Source: Sporomusa silvacetica DSM 10669 | GTDB lineage: Bacteria; Bacillota; Negativicutes; Sporomusales; Sporomusaceae | Assembly (NCBI RefSeq): GCF_002257705.1 | Contig: NZ_LSLK01000074.1 | Span: 124,001-188,000, forward strand | Direction: 5' to 3' | DNA length: 64,000 nucleotides | Shown: positions 37,135 to 45,933 of the stretch, piece after piece | Numbering within the stretch: the first letter of the stretch is position 1 | Layout of the letters: every line of letters starts with the position of its first letter | Translations under genes and position numbers: made by a program | Notes under the pieces: model-generated | Database searches by the model: none | Seen by the model: only the letters and a program-made list of their open reading frames with translations | What the model was told of the DNA's origin: nothing

Positions 37135-37894
37135 AATTAGCAGTTTGGGCAAAACAAATTCTTACTAACTCTAAATCACTTGGTTTATCGACATCAATGC
37201 CAAGTTCCGCATAGGGGGAGCGAATCACCGCACCTTTAATTCTCAGAATATCACTTACCCTGGCTTCTACCTGCGCAAGCTTCAGTGAGCCTACAATAAA
37301 TTTCACAACAAAATTCCAACCTAACAGGAAGCACAGCCTAACAGGATTTTTCCGATTAGCAATAATACGCTCGGCGACTTGTACACATTGCGGAACAATC
37401 CGGGGGTTGACAAGAAAGATGTTGCCCCCGGTAAATGTTCCTTCCTTCAAGCGCACATAGGTCCGTTTATTACCTGGGAAACGGCGCTCATGATCACACT
37501 GAGCAATAACAGGATAATATACATCCGCATCCACACTGGCACATTGGCTAAGAAAATCATCAATAGCTGCCGCTGTCAGTAGCGGAATATCCGCAGTTAC
37601 CACCAAAGTCAGGTTTTCATGTCCTAATGCCTTCATTCCCAAGCTGATGGTTTCCATAATTGTCTGACCGCCATTTAGGATGACGGCCTTTTCGGGGAAC
37701 GAGCATTTGCCCAGTTCTTCGGCTGGACCAGCAACAAAAATGCGGGAAACATGGCTACTGGTCGCAAGTGCCTTGGCCACATACTCCACCATTGGTTTGC
37801 CAGCAATATCAATCAGGGCCTCATAGGGCTGCGCTGTATAGCGATTTAGATGCTCATTATTTTCTCCACCAGCCAGGATTATGGCATCATACAT
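37133..37894 (-). CDS. MobA-like nucleotidyltransferase
   Basis: 253 aa. The start YDAIILAGGENNEHL matches the glycine-rich nucleotide loop of NTP-transferases, and VVTADIPLLTAAAIDDFL the metal-binding Asp region. The substrate sugar, cofactor or lipid is unknown. It is conserved next to ispE in several Negativicutes as far as I recall. It starts 23 bp after the GntR gene and ends at its own terminator. Confidence 0.75.
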   Translation of the reverse strand: MYDAIILAGGENNEHLNRYTAQPYEALIDIAGKPMVEYVAKALATSSHVSRIFVAGPAEELGKCSFPEKAVILNGGQTIMETISLGMKALGHENLTLVVTADIPLLTAAAIDDFLSQCASVDADVYYPVIAQCDHERRFPGNKRTYVRLKEGTFTGGNIFLVNPRIVPQCVQVAERIIANRKNPVRLCFLLGWNFVVKFIVGSLKLAQVEARVSDILRIKGAVIRSPYAELGIDVDKPSDLELVRICFAQTAN

Positions 37895-37917
37895 TAAGTT
37901 ACACTCCTTTTGAAATG

Positions 37918-38607
37918 TTAGGCCTGACGGCGTTCGTTCAAATCCTGCAGCAATGTCTGTTCTGAGTTCTCCATATGCTCGCGGGCAATTTGCTGGGCCA
38001 GCTCGGTATTACGGCAGGCAATAGCCTCAACCAAGTGGCAATGTTCTTCAATAGATACTTTCATCCGCCCCGGATACTGGATCGAGATTGCCCGGAAGCG
38101 GGTAAACTGTTCTCTGAGATTGCTGATAATACCAACTAAACGTTCGTTACGGCTGGCCTTGTATAAAACATCATGGAATTGGCTGTCAACCTCGACTATT
38201 CTATCAATATCGTCTCCCTCGATTAACTCACCAATTTCCACCAGCAGTCGTTCCAGTTGTTCCAATTCATCTTCAGTAATACGCTCGACCGCAAGGCCAG
38301 CAGCCAGCACATCAAGTGCGGTACGTATTTCAAAGACCTCATTAATGTCTTTAATTGACAGATCAGCCACATAGGTCCCCCGACGGGGAATCATAACAAC
38401 AAAGCCTTCCAGCTCCAATTTGCGAATGGCTTCCCGCACTGGCGTGCGACTTACACCCAATTCTTCTGCCAGCTGAATTTCCATCAACCGCTCGCCGGGT
38501 TTTAATGTTCCACTAACAATAGCTTCTCTTAATGTTTCGGCTACCACTTCTCTGAGTGGTTTATAACTGTCTAATCTAATCGGTATTAATCGTCTCTCCA
38601 CAATCAC
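37918..38607 (-). CDS. GntR-family regulator (FadR/FCD subfamily)
   Basis: 229 aa. The winged HTH is LREVVAETLREAIVSGTLKP and ELGVSRTPVREAIRKLELEG (about residues 18-68). The C-terminal helical FCD domain includes EVDSQFHDVLYKASRN with metal-binding candidates. It senses a small organic acid or amino acid in related proteins; the ligand here is unknown. The GTG start overlaps the TGA of ispE by 4 bp, so the two are translationally coupled, an odd but common pairing in this neighbourhood. Confidence 0.88.
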   Translation of the reverse strand: MIVERRLIPIRLDSYKPLREVVAETLREAIVSGTLKPGERLMEIQLAEELGVSRTPVREAIRKLELEGFVVMIPRRGTYVADLSIKDINEVFEIRTALDVLAAGLAVERITEDELEQLERLLVEIGELIEGDDIDRIVEVDSQFHDVLYKASRNERLVGIISNLREQFTRFRAISIQYPGRMKVSIEEHCHLVEAIACRNTELAQQIAREHMENSEQTLLQDLNERRQA

Positions 38608-39464
38608 TCCACCTTTGAAACTGTTTCTGCTACAAATATTTCAGGTACGCCCTCAGCCTTTAGCTGGCAGGCAATAGCGTCTGCCTGCTCCTGGCAATGA
38701 GCAAGACCAAATACGGTTGGCCCACTACCAGACATAAGCGCCGCCATAGCTCCATATCTAAGCATAGACTCTTTAATTTTAGCAATTTCCGGGTATGCGG
38801 GAATAGTTACACTCTCCAATACATTAACCAAATTTCGGGCCACTCCTGTCAAACTGCCCTCTGCAAGGCAGTTACGCATAGATGCAATATCCGGGCGTCG
38901 CGAAACTTTGTCTGCCTTGAATTGCTGGTACACCCAGGAAGTAGGTACTTCAATTGCCGGCTTGGCAAGTACAACATAACAGGATTTGAGCGGCGGCAAC
39001 GGTTCCAGTAGTTCTCCCCGCCCTGTTGCCAGCATGGTAGAATTATATAGACAAAATGGCACATCAGAACCAAGCTGGGCAGCAAGCTTACTAAGCTCAG
39101 CCAAACTCAGATTGAGCTCCCATAAGCGATTTAGTCCCTTAAGCACAGCGGCGGCATCCGCGCTACCACCGGCTAAGCCTGCAGCGAGCGGAATCTGCTT
39201 GTCCAACCGGATATGAACCCCTTGCTGCAAAGAGGCGTATGGTTTGAGCAAGGCAGCCGCCCGATAAGCCAGGTTGCTGGCATCTGCCGATAAACCGGAA
39301 ATATTGATACTCAGCACAATATCGTTGGGCTGACTTGTTAACGTAACCGTATCTGCAAGTCGGACGGCCTGCATAACCATAGCTACTTCATGGTAGCCAT
39401 CAGGGCGTTTATAGAGGACATCAAGCGCCAAATTAATCTTTGCATAGGCGTTAAGTATTAGCAT
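38604..39464 (-). CDS. ispE: 4-diphosphocytidyl-2-C-methyl-D-erythritol kinase
   Basis: 286 aa. GHMP kinase motifs: NAYAKINLALDVLYKRPDGYH at the N-terminus, PLAAGLAGGSADAAAVLKGL (ATP loop, about residues 90-109) and LMSGSGPTVFGL near residue 248. It phosphorylates CDP-ME in the MEP pathway for isoprenoids. It lies next to purR-region genes, as in B. subtilis. It starts 3 bp after cheW and is coupled to the GntR gene. Confidence 0.95.
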   Translation of the reverse strand: MLILNAYAKINLALDVLYKRPDGYHEVAMVMQAVRLADTVTLTSQPNDIVLSINISGLSADASNLAYRAAALLKPYASLQQGVHIRLDKQIPLAAGLAGGSADAAAVLKGLNRLWELNLSLAELSKLAAQLGSDVPFCLYNSTMLATGRGELLEPLPPLKSCYVVLAKPAIEVPTSWVYQQFKADKVSRRPDIASMRNCLAEGSLTGVARNLVNVLESVTIPAYPEIAKIKESMLRYGAMAALMSGSGPTVFGLAHCQEQADAIACQLKAEGVPEIFVAETVSKVE

Positions 39465-39467
39465 GTC

Positions 39468-39950
39468 CTATCCTTGCAAAGTAAGCTGCTTCAAATTAAT
39501 GGTTTCTTGCGAACTCAAAACTTGATCAATCTCGAGCAAGATAAGTAACCGATCCTCTAGTTTACCTATTCCTTGGATATATTTAGCATCAAGAGCAAAC
39601 GACGAAGGCGGCGGCTCAACACTGGCGGCAGCTATCCGAACTACCTCAGCAACGGCATCAACTATAACGCCAACTGTCTCGCCACTAACTTCAACAATAA
39701 TAATTCGGCTTTCTTCAGTGTATTCAGAAACGGCAATTCCAAAACGTTTTCTTAGGTCTATTACCGGAATAATCCGGCTACGTAAGTTTATGATGCCTTC
39801 CATAAACGGAGGCGTTTGTGGTAATTTGGTGATCGGCACCAGACGATTTATTTCCTTCACCTTGGTAATGGGTAACCCATACTCTTCTTGGGCCAATTTA
39901 AAAATTACTAATTGAAGCTCCTGGTCAACAATTGTATCGTTCTTTTCCAT
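39468..39950 (-). CDS. cheW: CheW-like chemotaxis scaffold protein
   Basis: 160 aa from ATG 39950, seven bases after GGAGGTG. QLVIFKLAQEEYGLPITKVK and FMEGIINLRSRIIPVIDLRKR are typical CheW blocks; the C-terminal SSFALDAKYIQGIGKLEDRLLI completes the fold. It couples receptors to CheA. No other chemotaxis gene is near, and the location just before ispE is unusual, so it may serve a separate pathway. Confidence 0.9.
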   Translation of the reverse strand: MEKNDTIVDQELQLVIFKLAQEEYGLPITKVKEINRLVPITKLPQTPPFMEGIINLRSRIIPVIDLRKRFGIAVSEYTEESRIIIVEVSGETVGVIVDAVAEVVRIAAASVEPPPSSFALDAKYIQGIGKLEDRLLILLEIDQVLSSQETINLKQLTLQG

Positions 39951-40043
39951 CCATGACACCTCCACAGGCAGTCTATATCATATATATTCTACCCGTTCGG
40001 GTAGTTGCCTGCAACTACCAACTTGCTTTCAATAATTTTTTCA

Positions 40044-42710
40044 TTATCCTTTGATTCGCATTCCGGCGACCACTAATTTTTGGAGATCTGTTCTACACAA
40101 GTAGCCTGATGTTTGTCTCTGCTCAAACCCAGTTATCGTAGTCATGACAACATCATAGTTTTCATAAAAAATGGCAATTAAATCATCTGCGGCTGCTTGG
40201 TTCAAAGCAGTAGTCACTGCCTCGCATTCATCAAGGATGGTGGTTACCTGCGTAGCAGCAATCCCTGCTTCCAAGGCACCTTGCATTAGCAGGGCCGCTG
40301 TCTCACCCGGTTGCCGCCCCCGCAAGTCACAATCTTCTTTAATATATATACTGTCAAATCCCTGGCCAGCAGCCCGACCAAGGCTGATGATAACGTCATC
40401 CCTTCGGTCCCCAGGGGCCGCAATGACTCCAATCAATCTTCGTGGCTCAAGGCGCCTTAAAGTACTTGCCAACGCCTGACAACCAGCCGGGTTGTGAGCG
40501 TAATCAACGCAAATCCGAAAGCCACCTATCGCCATCAGCATAAGTCTCCCCGGGTTTTGGTTAAAGCTGGTCACGCCTTTATGAATAACCTCTAAGGATA
40601 CCTTCTGCGACCAACAAGCCGCAACGGCAATAACTGTGTTTTGGATATTGTGACATGCAAACCCCTGCAAGGTAAGGGGGACATCAACAATGGTAATCAG
40701 AACTTGCTCTTTTTTTCCCTCTGCCAGATAAATGGCATCATTTTTGACAAAACAGGCCCTGCCCCCTTCACCTAGATGGCGACGAACAATGATATTGTCA
40801 GGCTGAGTACTAAAATAAATAATTTCACTCTTTACCCGTACCTTGAGAGCTGCCACCCGGCTATCATCTGCATTTAAAAGCACAAAACCATCTGGCCGCA
40901 CGCGTTCAATAACCAAGGACTTAATATAGGCCAAATCCTCAAGATCTTCAATACCATCCTGCCCAATATGATCTTCAGTAATATTCGTAATTATGCCGAC
41001 ATTAGCAAAATCATAACCCAAACCACCTCGGATGATACCGCCACGAGCGACTTCCAATACAGCCACTTCTACCGCAGGATCTGACAATATCATGGCCGTA
41101 CTGGCTGGACCAGTTGTGTCGCCTTGCACAATACACTCCTGATCCACATAGATGCCGCTAGAGGTGGTCATACCTGTTTTATAACCAGCTTGCCGAAAGA
41201 TATGCCCAATAAGCCTAGTAACCGTGGTTTTGCCATTTGTACCAGTGACGGCAATTATCGGTATCCGGCCATCGGCCCCGTTAGGAAATAGATAATCAAC
41301 AATTACTGCGCCTAAATCACGGGGCATCCCGGAACTTGGATACAAGTGCATTCTAAGACCAGGCGCAGCGTTAATTTCGATAATGGCCCCTTGCCCGGCA
41401 GTCAGTGGCTGACAAATATCAGGCATAACCAGGTCAACCCCCGCCACATCCAGACCAGTAAGCCGCACTGCCCGCTCCACCATCTGGATGATATCCGGGT
41501 GAATACTGGCAGTTACGTCTTTGGCTGTTGCACCAGTACTCAGATTCGCATTGTCACGGATATCTACCACCTGCCCGGCAACAGGAATAGACGCTGCTGA
41601 TAGGTTTTGCCTAGACAGTGTCATAATGGCCGCGGTATCTATTCGCAAACAGGTTAGCGGGCGGCTGTGACCGCTACCACGAGCCGGGTCTAGATTAACC
41701 CGTTCAACAAGTTCAGCAATTGAATGGATACCATCGCCAACAACGTGGGCCGGTATCCGTTCAGCACCTGCCGCCAGTTTACCATTAACAACACACAATC
41801 GATACTGACGGCCTGCTACATATTCTTCTACCAACACCCGATCATCATACTCGGCAGCCAATTGATAAGCCCGTTCCACCTCTGCTTTATTCCAAATATT
41901 TAGAGTAACCCCATTCCCGTGGTTACCATTGACAGGTTTAATAACAACCGGCGCACCGATCATCTCAAGGGCAGCGACAGCCTCTGCCAAGCTTGTAACA
42001 ATATATCCCTCCGGTACAGGCACAGCATTTTGCCGCAACAACGTATTGGTAAGGAATTTATCTCCCACCAAATCAACAGCCAACGAACTTGTTTGTCCTG
42101 TAATACTAGCCCAAACCCGCTGTTGCTTATTGCCATAGCCGAGAATAAGAAAGTTAGCTTCATAATCTGGGCGAAAAACAGGAATACCCCGCCGCCGCGC
42201 CGCTTCATAAATAGCCGCTGTACTTGGTCCCAATCTGCCCTCTTCTCCAATTCTCTTTAGCTTCGCCACTACCTCTGGCACATTAAAAGCTTGTCCATTA
42301 AGCACAGCCACAAGCAAGCGGTAGGCACCGTCAGCGGCAGCTAACCCTACCGGACCGGATTTACAACCAAATATAACCTGATAAACGCCCCGACGCCCCG
42401 ATCCGCGGGTCTTACCAAAAGCAGAGGCATATTCATCACCGCTCAGCGACTGTAGTTCAAGTGCTACATGCTCAAAAATGTGTGCTAGATACGTTCCCTC
42501 GTGCAAACGTTCTACAAAGCCGCCAGGATAACCCCGTGAGCAGTTATGCTTGTGTAGCCCTGGCAATAATGCTAATAAGCACACGACAAAACCAACCATT
42601 CCACTGCTGTCTATATCTTCATAGTTGCCAATATCAATAGTCGCTTTAATAACCGGACGATAACTGTAGATGTTAGGTCCGGCAATAAAACGTGTAGATA
42701 ATAAATTCAT
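40044..42710 (-). CDS. cphA: Cyanophycin synthetase
   Basis: 888 aa, the length of CphA1. The N-terminal domain is followed by an ATP-grasp region (VVIKPVNGNHGNGVTLN near residue 260; GADLVMPDICQ-type block after residue 410) and a Mur-ligase domain with GTNGKTTVTRLIGHIF (about residue 485) and GGIIRGGLGYDFANVG. It polymerises Asp and Arg into cyanophycin without a ribosome. The AAAGGAGG site precedes ATG. It is downstream of cyanophycinase in the same direction, 18 bp apart. Confidence 0.95.
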   Translation of the reverse strand: MNLLSTRFIAGPNIYSYRPVIKATIDIGNYEDIDSSGMVGFVVCLLALLPGLHKHNCSRGYPGGFVERLHEGTYLAHIFEHVALELQSLSGDEYASAFGKTRGSGRRGVYQVIFGCKSGPVGLAAADGAYRLLVAVLNGQAFNVPEVVAKLKRIGEEGRLGPSTAAIYEAARRRGIPVFRPDYEANFLILGYGNKQQRVWASITGQTSSLAVDLVGDKFLTNTLLRQNAVPVPEGYIVTSLAEAVAALEMIGAPVVIKPVNGNHGNGVTLNIWNKAEVERAYQLAAEYDDRVLVEEYVAGRQYRLCVVNGKLAAGAERIPAHVVGDGIHSIAELVERVNLDPARGSGHSRPLTCLRIDTAAIMTLSRQNLSAASIPVAGQVVDIRDNANLSTGATAKDVTASIHPDIIQMVERAVRLTGLDVAGVDLVMPDICQPLTAGQGAIIEINAAPGLRMHLYPSSGMPRDLGAVIVDYLFPNGADGRIPIIAVTGTNGKTTVTRLIGHIFRQAGYKTGMTTSSGIYVDQECIVQGDTTGPASTAMILSDPAVEVAVLEVARGGIIRGGLGYDFANVGIITNITEDHIGQDGIEDLEDLAYIKSLVIERVRPDGFVLLNADDSRVAALKVRVKSEIIYFSTQPDNIIVRRHLGEGGRACFVKNDAIYLAEGKKEQVLITIVDVPLTLQGFACHNIQNTVIAVAACWSQKVSLEVIHKGVTSFNQNPGRLMLMAIGGFRICVDYAHNPAGCQALASTLRRLEPRRLIGVIAAPGDRRDDVIISLGRAAGQGFDSIYIKEDCDLRGRQPGETAALLMQGALEAGIAATQVTTILDECEAVTTALNQAAADDLIAIFYENYDVVMTTITGFEQRQTSGYLCRTDLQKLVVAGMRIKG

Positions 42711-42728
42711 GTTGCAATCCTCCTTTAG

Positions 42729-43565
42729 CTAGTTAGTAGCAAGCTGCAGTGGCAGCCTTAGATTTAAATCAAAACCAAATCCTGCAGGCAAAATGTGTAA
42801 TAGTACATTAGATATGGCTAATGGCTGATAGCGATTGGACTCAGAAATGTTGGAATAGATAATACCCTTACCGTCAATAATGGTCACCGTCTGTGAGCCA
42901 ATTACCTGACAAAGCCGGTCGGGTCCAACAACAAGGGCTGTATCCTCGTCAATGCCGATTCCCAAAACATGCGGATTTTGGGCTACTGCTTCTAGCAAAC
43001 GGTTAATACGCCCACGTTGGGCAAAATGCTGATCAACTACCCCCTCTGTTAAAAACCCCATGCCCTGAGCCATGATTAGGGAAGACTTCTTAGGCGTATC
43101 ATTGGAGTTACCGGCTACAATCATGGTCTCGCTCATGACAGCTGCCCCTGCACTTGTCCCGGCAATGACAGCTCCTTGCCTGAAAGCAGCCCGAATGGCA
43201 GCGTCAACTGCTGACCCTCCAAGAATACTGGTAAAACGCAGTTGGTCACCGCCTGTGAAAAATATGCCGGTAGCCTGCTTTATAATCTCAGCCTGTTCCT
43301 GTTGGTTTGCCGCCTCCCGGTCGACAATAGCCATAATGGTCACTGTCGCCACTCCGAGAGAAGAAAATAGTTGTCGGTATTCATTACCCACAAGGCGGGG
43401 TTGGCCGGTGGCAGTAGCAATCACTACAATCTGGCTATTTCTGCCGCCAGCCATATCTATAAACTGACGCAAGATCAAGCACTCGCCTACTTTATCTTCA
43501 TGACCACCAATGATAAGTAAACTACCGCACGGTTTGTCTTTATTTGCTGTTATTGTGTCATTCAT
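42729..43565 (-). CDS. cphB: Cyanophycinase
   Basis: About 278 aa from ATG 43565, usual for CphB (an upstream frame would add 35 residues with no support). SLLIIGGHEDKVGE begins the fold; FFTGGDQLRFTSIL and the nucleophile elbow GTSAGAAVMSETMI (catalytic Ser) identify the S51 serine peptidase family. It cleaves cyanophycin to beta-Asp-Arg dipeptides. With cphA it forms a storage/mobilisation pair. Confidence 0.94.
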   Translation of the reverse strand: MNDTITANKDKPCGSLLIIGGHEDKVGECLILRQFIDMAGGRNSQIVVIATATGQPRLVGNEYRQLFSSLGVATVTIMAIVDREAANQQEQAEIIKQATGIFFTGGDQLRFTSILGGSAVDAAIRAAFRQGAVIAGTSAGAAVMSETMIVAGNSNDTPKKSSLIMAQGMGFLTEGVVDQHFAQRGRINRLLEAVAQNPHVLGIGIDEDTALVVGPDRLCQVIGSQTVTIIDGKGIIYSNISESNRYQPLAISNVLLHILPAGFGFDLNLRLPLQLATN

Positions 43566-43638
43566 CCTAACATAATTCTCCTGTTTATCCTTTGCTCCTA
43601 TTTTTACCAAAATTGTATAAAATTTATTCAATAGGTTT

Positions 43639-43671
43639 TCATTAACCAAATTAACTGGTATTGAATACAAT
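43639..43671 (+). promoter_or_regulatory. Candidate sporulation (sigma-E-like) promoter of the L,D-transpeptidase
   Basis: AATACAAT (43664-43671) agrees with the sigma-E -10 consensus CATACAMT at 7 of 8 positions. The -35 region (TCATTAA near 43639-43645) is a poor match at a wide spacing. This is only a candidate; the predicted start is about 30 bp before the GTG. Confidence 0.3.
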
Positions 43672-43709
43672 GAAGCAGAAAAACGGGAGCAAACGGAGGT
43701 CGAAGCATT

Positions 43710-44084
43710 GTGAATATTAGAAGGATTTATTTGCCCGAATCTTTAAAAAATATTACGCTGGCAGCAGGCGAAAGCTATATCTCCTACTGTCAAAACCTGA
43801 CTGCCACCACTGAGGAAGTAATACCAATCTCCCCTACCAGAGCTAGTCACATACTGCCCCGAGCTAATATTCTCCTGGTTAAATCCCAGCGCCAAATAAC
43901 CTTATTTGATGGTAATAACCCAGTCCGGCAATACCCAGTTGCCATCGGCAAACCGTCAACCCCAACACCTACCGGCAATTTTGCCATTGCCACGAAAATT
44001 ACCAACCCGGGCGGAGTGCTCGGGACACGCTGGATGGGCCTCAATTATGATGCCTATGGTCTTCATGGCACCAACACACACTGA
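43710..44084 (+). CDS. L,D-transpeptidase (YkuD), N-terminal part interrupted by a recombinase element
   Basis: GTG start with GGAGGT nine bases upstream. 124 codons, of which the first 122 are native. ANILLVKSQRQITLFDG and PVAIGKPSTPTPTGNFAIAT are YkuD-domain signatures, followed by GVLGTRWMGLNYDAYGLHGTN. The frame then stops after Thr-His, just after the catalytic His119 region, so the active-site Cys is missing. The rest is found in phase at 47839-47955. Joined at the shared CAAC the product is 160 aa. The enzyme makes 3-3 peptidoglycan cross-links. No signal peptide is visible. As it stands this half should be inactive until the element is excised. Confidence 0.93.
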   Translation: MNIRRIYLPESLKNITLAAGESYISYCQNLTATTEEVIPISPTRASHILPRANILLVKSQRQITLFDGNNPVRQYPVAIGKPSTPTPTGNFAIATKITNPGGVLGTRWMGLNYDAYGLHGTNTH

Positions 44085-44102
44085 TTATAAAAACATGACA
44101 AA
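44054..44102. other. attL of the intervening element
   Basis: The junction core CAAC is at 44072-44075, centred between 44073 and 44074. Left of it is transpeptidase sequence; right of it is element DNA with a half-site AAACATGACAAA (44091-44102). CATGAC is 20.5-25.5 bases from the centre, mirrored exactly by GTCATG at the other end. Confidence 0.85.
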
Positions 44103-44237
44103 CTTAACTATTTGCTCCTACTTTTATAAAGAAAAAACCGTACCCCGAAGGATACGGCAATAAAGGCTTAATTACTTTCGCCAGAATGAAACTAACTAGC
44201 TTTCTTATATACGGGGAATTTTACATTTACGATTTCT

Positions 44238-44387
44238 TTACTCCTGCTTTCTTTCCAAAGCGCTCGCAATCCGTTGCAGCGCTTTATTTATACCTGTCAG
44301 TTGCATCAGTGCATAGACAACTACAACACCGTATATAATCACGAATATCATCCCGAACGGGGAAAAGCCTCCATAACCATAACCCAT
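44238..44387 (-). CDS. Small single-helix membrane protein (49 aa)
   Basis: A 49-codon frame starting MGYGYGGFSPF, then one transmembrane helix (MIFVIIYGVVVVYALMQL) and a basic C-terminal helix. AAAGGAG is upstream; the TTG codon directly before the ATG is spaced better and may be the true start. It lies inside the intervening element on the opposite strand. Function unknown. Confidence 0.6.
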   Translation of the reverse strand: MGYGYGGFSPFGMIFVIIYGVVVVYALMQLTGINKALQRIASALERKQE

Positions 44388-44608
44388 CAAGTCCAACCAC
44401 TCCTTTCGGTTAGCTTGAGCTAAATATTACGATGCTATACATAAGATAAGACTTGGCTTGTGCCAAGTCCTTTAGGACGCCGGCAGAAGCCTTAGTCGTT
44501 CAATCCAGGGAAAGTTATACTTTCCATCTGGATAAAAAACCGCCCACCAGGACGATAAACCCGGTAATGCTTTCTTCAATGCCGATTGGTATTATTATGA
44601 TATATACA
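44388..44608. other. Gene-free stretch inside the element
   Basis: 220 bp between two minus-strand genes. It contains copy B of the dispersed repeat (44450-44532). No gene is supported. Confidence 0.5.
44450..44532. repeat. Dispersed structured repeat, copy B (inside the element)
   Basis: 83 bp, nearly identical to copy A at 37021-37103: only one base differs in the first part (GGCAGAAG for GGCGGAAG) and two in the second stem loop. Its presence inside the element shows that the repeat and the element have coexisted in this genome. Confidence 0.88.
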
Positions 44609-44824
44609 TTATTTACCATCCATAACTAACTGTTTACTTTTTCTGGCGAAAGAGATATAGCTACCCAAGTATTCAATTAGCTCTTGGTAGTCTTGTTTAT
44701 TTAGTTTTTCAATTGGTTGATCTCCAGTTACATCATGTATAAATGCGTTTACTTCCCCCTCTACATACCCTAAGTCCAACATTTGCTTCTTCAAAGAATA
44801 AATTTCCTCGACCTTTGTGCACAT
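44609..44824 (-). CDS. Hypothetical 71-aa protein in the element
   Basis: 71 aa from ATG 44824, five bases after AAGGTGAT (ATG 44830 or GTG 44833 are possible). The protein is helical and charged (YSLKKQMLDLGYVEGEVNAF and KLNKQDYQELIEYL), without membrane segments. No family recognised. Size and location make it one of three candidates for the recombination directionality factor needed for excision. Confidence 0.55.
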   Translation of the reverse strand: MCTKVEEIYSLKKQMLDLGYVEGEVNAFIHDVTGDQPIEKLNKQDYQELIEYLGSYISFARKSKQLVMDGK

Positions 44825-44833
44825 TTCCATCAC

Positions 44834-45131
44834 CTTAAAATTATTTTTTCATCTTGTTTCGACAACATTTACCATATGGCCTTGCGACAAATTTGCTAAT
44901 TTTATAGGCTAAAAGTCCTGTTACGATTGATTGCCGCCAGGTTTGGAACTGAAAGCTTTGTCATTACCTGGCCTTTCGATCAATCCGGGCAGCATAGAAA
45001 GGCATCCTTCTAATAGTAACTCATGCTTGACTAGCAGCTTGGTACTGGACTTATCAGCCCGCACATTTTCAAAACACCTCCATACTATGTAATATATATC
45101 CTTTAAATTAAGATTCCGGGAGGTGATACCA
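44834..45131. other. Intergenic region of element with sigma-K-like promoter
   Basis: About 300 bp without a gene. The right end holds the promoter-like sequence at 45063-45089 and the GGGAGGTGAT ribosome binding site of the next gene. Confidence 0.5.
45063..45089 (+). promoter_or_regulatory. Sigma-K-like promoter of the coat-like gene
   Basis: AC (45063-45064), 16 bases, then CATACTAT (45081-45088), close to the sigma-K pattern AC-N16/17-CATANNNTA; only the last A is a G. The start codon is about 45 bp downstream with a strong ribosome binding site in between. It suggests late mother-cell expression. Confidence 0.5.
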
Positions 45132-45380
45132 ATGGATTATAAAAATAATAATTGGGAAAATCCAGAAATACATGAGTTAGCTGATGATTACACTACGGAA
45201 GAATTTTCTCGTCCTGTTTGTGCACCAGTACAATTTTGCAACCCACGTGTTTCATGCATGCCCCACTGCTTTCCTCGTCAAGTATGTGCTCCGAGGCAGT
45301 CTTGCAACCCACGAGTTTCGTGTATGCCTCTGTGCTTTCCTCGCAGAATGTGTGCTCCTAGACCTTGCATGCCTATCTAA
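45132..45380 (+). CDS. Cys/Pro-repeat spore-coat-like protein
   Basis: 82 aa from ATG 45132 behind GGGAGGTGAT. After an acidic N-terminus come two near-identical 22-residue repeats (beginning CAPVQFCNPRVSCMPHCFP and CAPRQSCNPRVSCMPLCFP) and a third partial one. It has 13 Cys and many Pro and Arg. Such short-repeat, Cys-rich proteins are typical of cross-linked spore coats or exosporium. With the sigma-K-like promoter upstream, coat function is likely but inferred. The repeats are also close at DNA level, suggesting recent duplication. Confidence 0.7.
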   Translation: MDYKNNNWENPEIHELADDYTTEEFSRPVCAPVQFCNPRVSCMPHCFPRQVCAPRQSCNPRVSCMPLCFPRRMCAPRPCMPI

Positions 45381-45425
45381 ATATAATCGTGATTTAGTCT
45401 ACGGTCATTGCACCGATATGATTAC

Positions 45426-45455
45426 ACACCAGGCCATTAGGTCTGGTGTTTGTTT
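45426..45455 (+). terminator. Terminator of the coat-like gene
   Basis: ACACCAGGCC pairs with GGTCTGGTGT (one G-T pair), followed by TTGTTTGT on the plus strand. Confidence 0.7.
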
Positions 45456-45641
45456 GTCTTGGTAATGCCTAGTTACCACCCACTATCTGTGCCTAATATA
45501 ATTCACCTCTCATAAACTGCTAATACAAGACTTAATCATTTATAAATACCCTCCCTTTCCATGCCGCAAATGGTGCATATCCTTAAAGCATTACTCGTAT
45601 AATGAATCAATTAGGAATCAGTTTTAGGGAGGATTAATTAG

Positions 45642-45788
45642 ATGGATAATCAACAGATTGCTACATTAACTGCTCAAATTGTTGCATCTGCTGCAACTAA
45701 TACACAATTATTGGTTACTGCAACATCGATAACAAATCTCTATCAGCAGGTATTTAACGTAATTAAGCAAATGGATAAAACAACTTGA
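45642..45788 (+). CDS. Small 48-aa protein in the element
   Basis: A 48-codon frame MDNQQIATLTAQIVASAATN and onward to a TGA at 45786, with GGGAGGATTAATTAG upstream and an excellent terminator directly after. One amphipathic helix rich in Thr, Ala and Gln; no cysteine. The well-formed signals at both ends indicate a real, separately transcribed gene. No family recognised; a small regulator such as a directionality factor, or a coat-associated peptide, are both possible. Confidence 0.65.
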   Translation: MDNQQIATLTAQIVASAATNTQLLVTATSITNLYQQVFNVIKQMDKTT

Positions 45789-45792
45789 TTTT

Positions 45793-45817
45793 GCCGCTGC
45801 GCGGCTTTTTATTTTTT
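45793..45817 (+). terminator. Terminator of the 48-aa gene
   Basis: GCCGC-TGC-GCGGC followed by TTTTTATTTTTT, four bases after the stop codon. Confidence 0.9.
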
Positions 45818-45933
45818 CAATAGCTTTTTGCTTTTTCAACATGTCGATGCTTCGCGCCTTATCAACTCCTTCCCGCATCTAGCACAGTACATGGATTTTC
45901 ACCCCCGCTTGTCCCGCTAATTTGTAGCCGGAA

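Noticed and set aside
43710..44084. Transpeptidase truncated by a simple point mutation or sequencing error
   Set aside because: The missing C-terminus is found intact and in phase 3.8 kb away with recombinase att symmetry at both junctions, so insertion explains it better.
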